The notes below the pieces were generated by a model, which did no database searches, was not told the origin of the DNA, and worked only from the letters and a program-made list of their open reading frames with translations. From an uncultured Lachnospiraceae bacterium (lineage in GTDB: Bacteria; Bacillota; Clostridia; Lachnospirales; Lachnospiraceae), in the NCBI GenBank assembly GCA_945492935.1, contig CALYVE010000094.1, positions 1 to 6,729 on the forward strand: a stretch of DNA of 6,729 nt. Reading direction: 5' to 3'. Of this stretch, positions 6,253 to 6,729 are shown in pieces. The position numbers and the translations under genes are program-made. The number at the start of each line of letters is the position of its first letter. Positions within the stretch are counted from its first letter, which is position 1.

Positions 6253-6729
6253 CTACCATTCTCCCTTCATCACTACAGGTATTCCGCAAACCGCCTCAAC
6301 AAAAGCATCTGCCTTTGCCGCAAGCTTTTGGTTTATATATCCGAACAGCTCTACATAGCGCTTTGTCTCAGCAGAATATTCATCGCCGGAATATGCTCCG
6401 TCCGAAAACACCTCATTTGTCACAACGACAAGCAGATTGTCCTTTGCCAGTTCATAAATCGGCTGCAAAATAGTTATATCGCAACGCTTTTTCGCTTCTT
6501 GTATTTCATTGTCAAAGCCAACCTTTCCGTCCTGCATAAACATTTCATTTGCAAGAAGGTTTGACATGCATTCAAGCAGGTAAATATCACCTTTTAACTG
6601 CTTAATCCGCGACAGATTATTGGGACATTCCAATGTTATATAGCCATCGGCTTTTCGTTGCATCTGATGGCGGGCAATACGTTTTTTTGTTTCCTCGTCA
6701 TCTGTAGCAAGCATCGTCGCAACGTAGTA
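6253..6729 (-). CDS. cobU: Adenosylcobinamide kinase / adenosylcobinamide-phosphate guanylyltransferase, partial (5' end outside window)
   Basis: CobU-family protein that phosphorylates adenosylcobinamide and transfers GMP to give adenosylcobinamide-GDP, the substrate of CobS. The reading frame is open to the window edge: five codons (YYVAT) precede the first in-frame ATG at 6714. YYVATM matches the internal Y-[IV]-A-T strand of CobU, so the true start and P-loop lie beyond 6729 and 6714 is not the start. Visible motifs are an ATDDEETKKRIARHQMQR stretch, with His codon 6669-6667 aligning to the histidine that is guanylylated in characterised CobU, then GYITLECP, then a C-terminal GIPVVMKG. 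The usual C-terminal NEVGxGIVP is replaced by NEVFSDGAYSGDEY, so this is a divergent subtype. The TAG stop is separated from the cobS ATG by one base, implying translational coupling. The family assignment is firm; whether both activities are kept cannot be judged without the N-terminus. Confidence 0.9.
   Translation of the reverse strand, partial: YYVATMLATDDEETKKRIARHQMQRKADGYITLECPNNLSRIKQLKGDIYLLECMSNLLANEMFMQDGKVGFDNEIQEAKKRCDITILQPIYELAKDNLLVVVTNEVFSDGAYSGDEYSAETKRYVELFGYINQKLAAKADAFVEAVCGIPVVMKGEW

Noticed and set aside
1..6729. Cobalamin riboswitch, tRNA, CRISPR or insertion sequence
   Set aside because: All spacers are under 80 nt and too short for a cobalamin riboswitch; no tRNA-like arms, spaced repeats or transposase motifs were seen.

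Overview
The window is one unidirectional gene cluster, entirely on the minus strand, for the late steps of adenosylcobalamin (coenzyme B12) synthesis. Gene families, moderate GC, strong AAGGAGG-type ribosome binding sites and a TTG/GTG start suggest a Firmicute of the class Clostridia. A Lachnospiraceae-like gut bacterium is my best guess, because a second, short CobU-like gene next to cobS is something I associate with that family. This is inference; no 16S or other marker is present.

In transcription order (high to low coordinates) the cluster reads: cobU (5' end cut off by the window edge, 6729-6253), cobS (6251-5472), a short CobU-like gene (5458-5120), a cobC-type histidine phosphatase (5119-4460), cbiB (4448-3495), cobD-type threonine-phosphate decarboxylase (3436-2393), cobQ/cbiP (about 2335-863), cobO/btuR-type corrinoid adenosyltransferase (784-227), and the first 66 codons of an unrecognised protein (198-1). 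The first five genes are very tightly packed (gaps of 1, 13, 0 and 11 nt); the later gaps are 58, about 54, 78 and 28 nt. I see no convincing terminator or internal promoter, so this looks like the 3' part of one long operon whose promoter, and any cobalamin riboswitch, would lie beyond 6729.

Together the genes would adenosylate the corrin ring (CobO), amidate it to adenosylcobyric acid (CobQ), make (R)-1-amino-2-propanol phosphate from threonine phosphate (CobD), attach it (CbiB), activate the product to adenosylcobinamide-GDP (CobU), and join it to alpha-ribazole or its phosphate (CobS), with CobC as the phosphatase. Missing from the window are cobT (lower-ligand activation) and the corrin-ring genes; they may lie upstream or elsewhere.

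The most interesting point is the pair of CobU-family genes flanking cobS. The partial long one keeps the putative guanylylated histidine region but has a divergent C-terminal NEV motif. The 112-residue one keeps the classical NEVGxGxVP-like C-terminus but lacks the whole histidine region and has a GKN instead of GK[S/T] Walker A motif. Smaller curiosities are a 13-nt tandem repeat that supplies the cobD stop codon and a possible mini-ORF over the cobQ ribosome binding site. No plus-strand gene, RNA gene, mobile element or CRISPR array was found.
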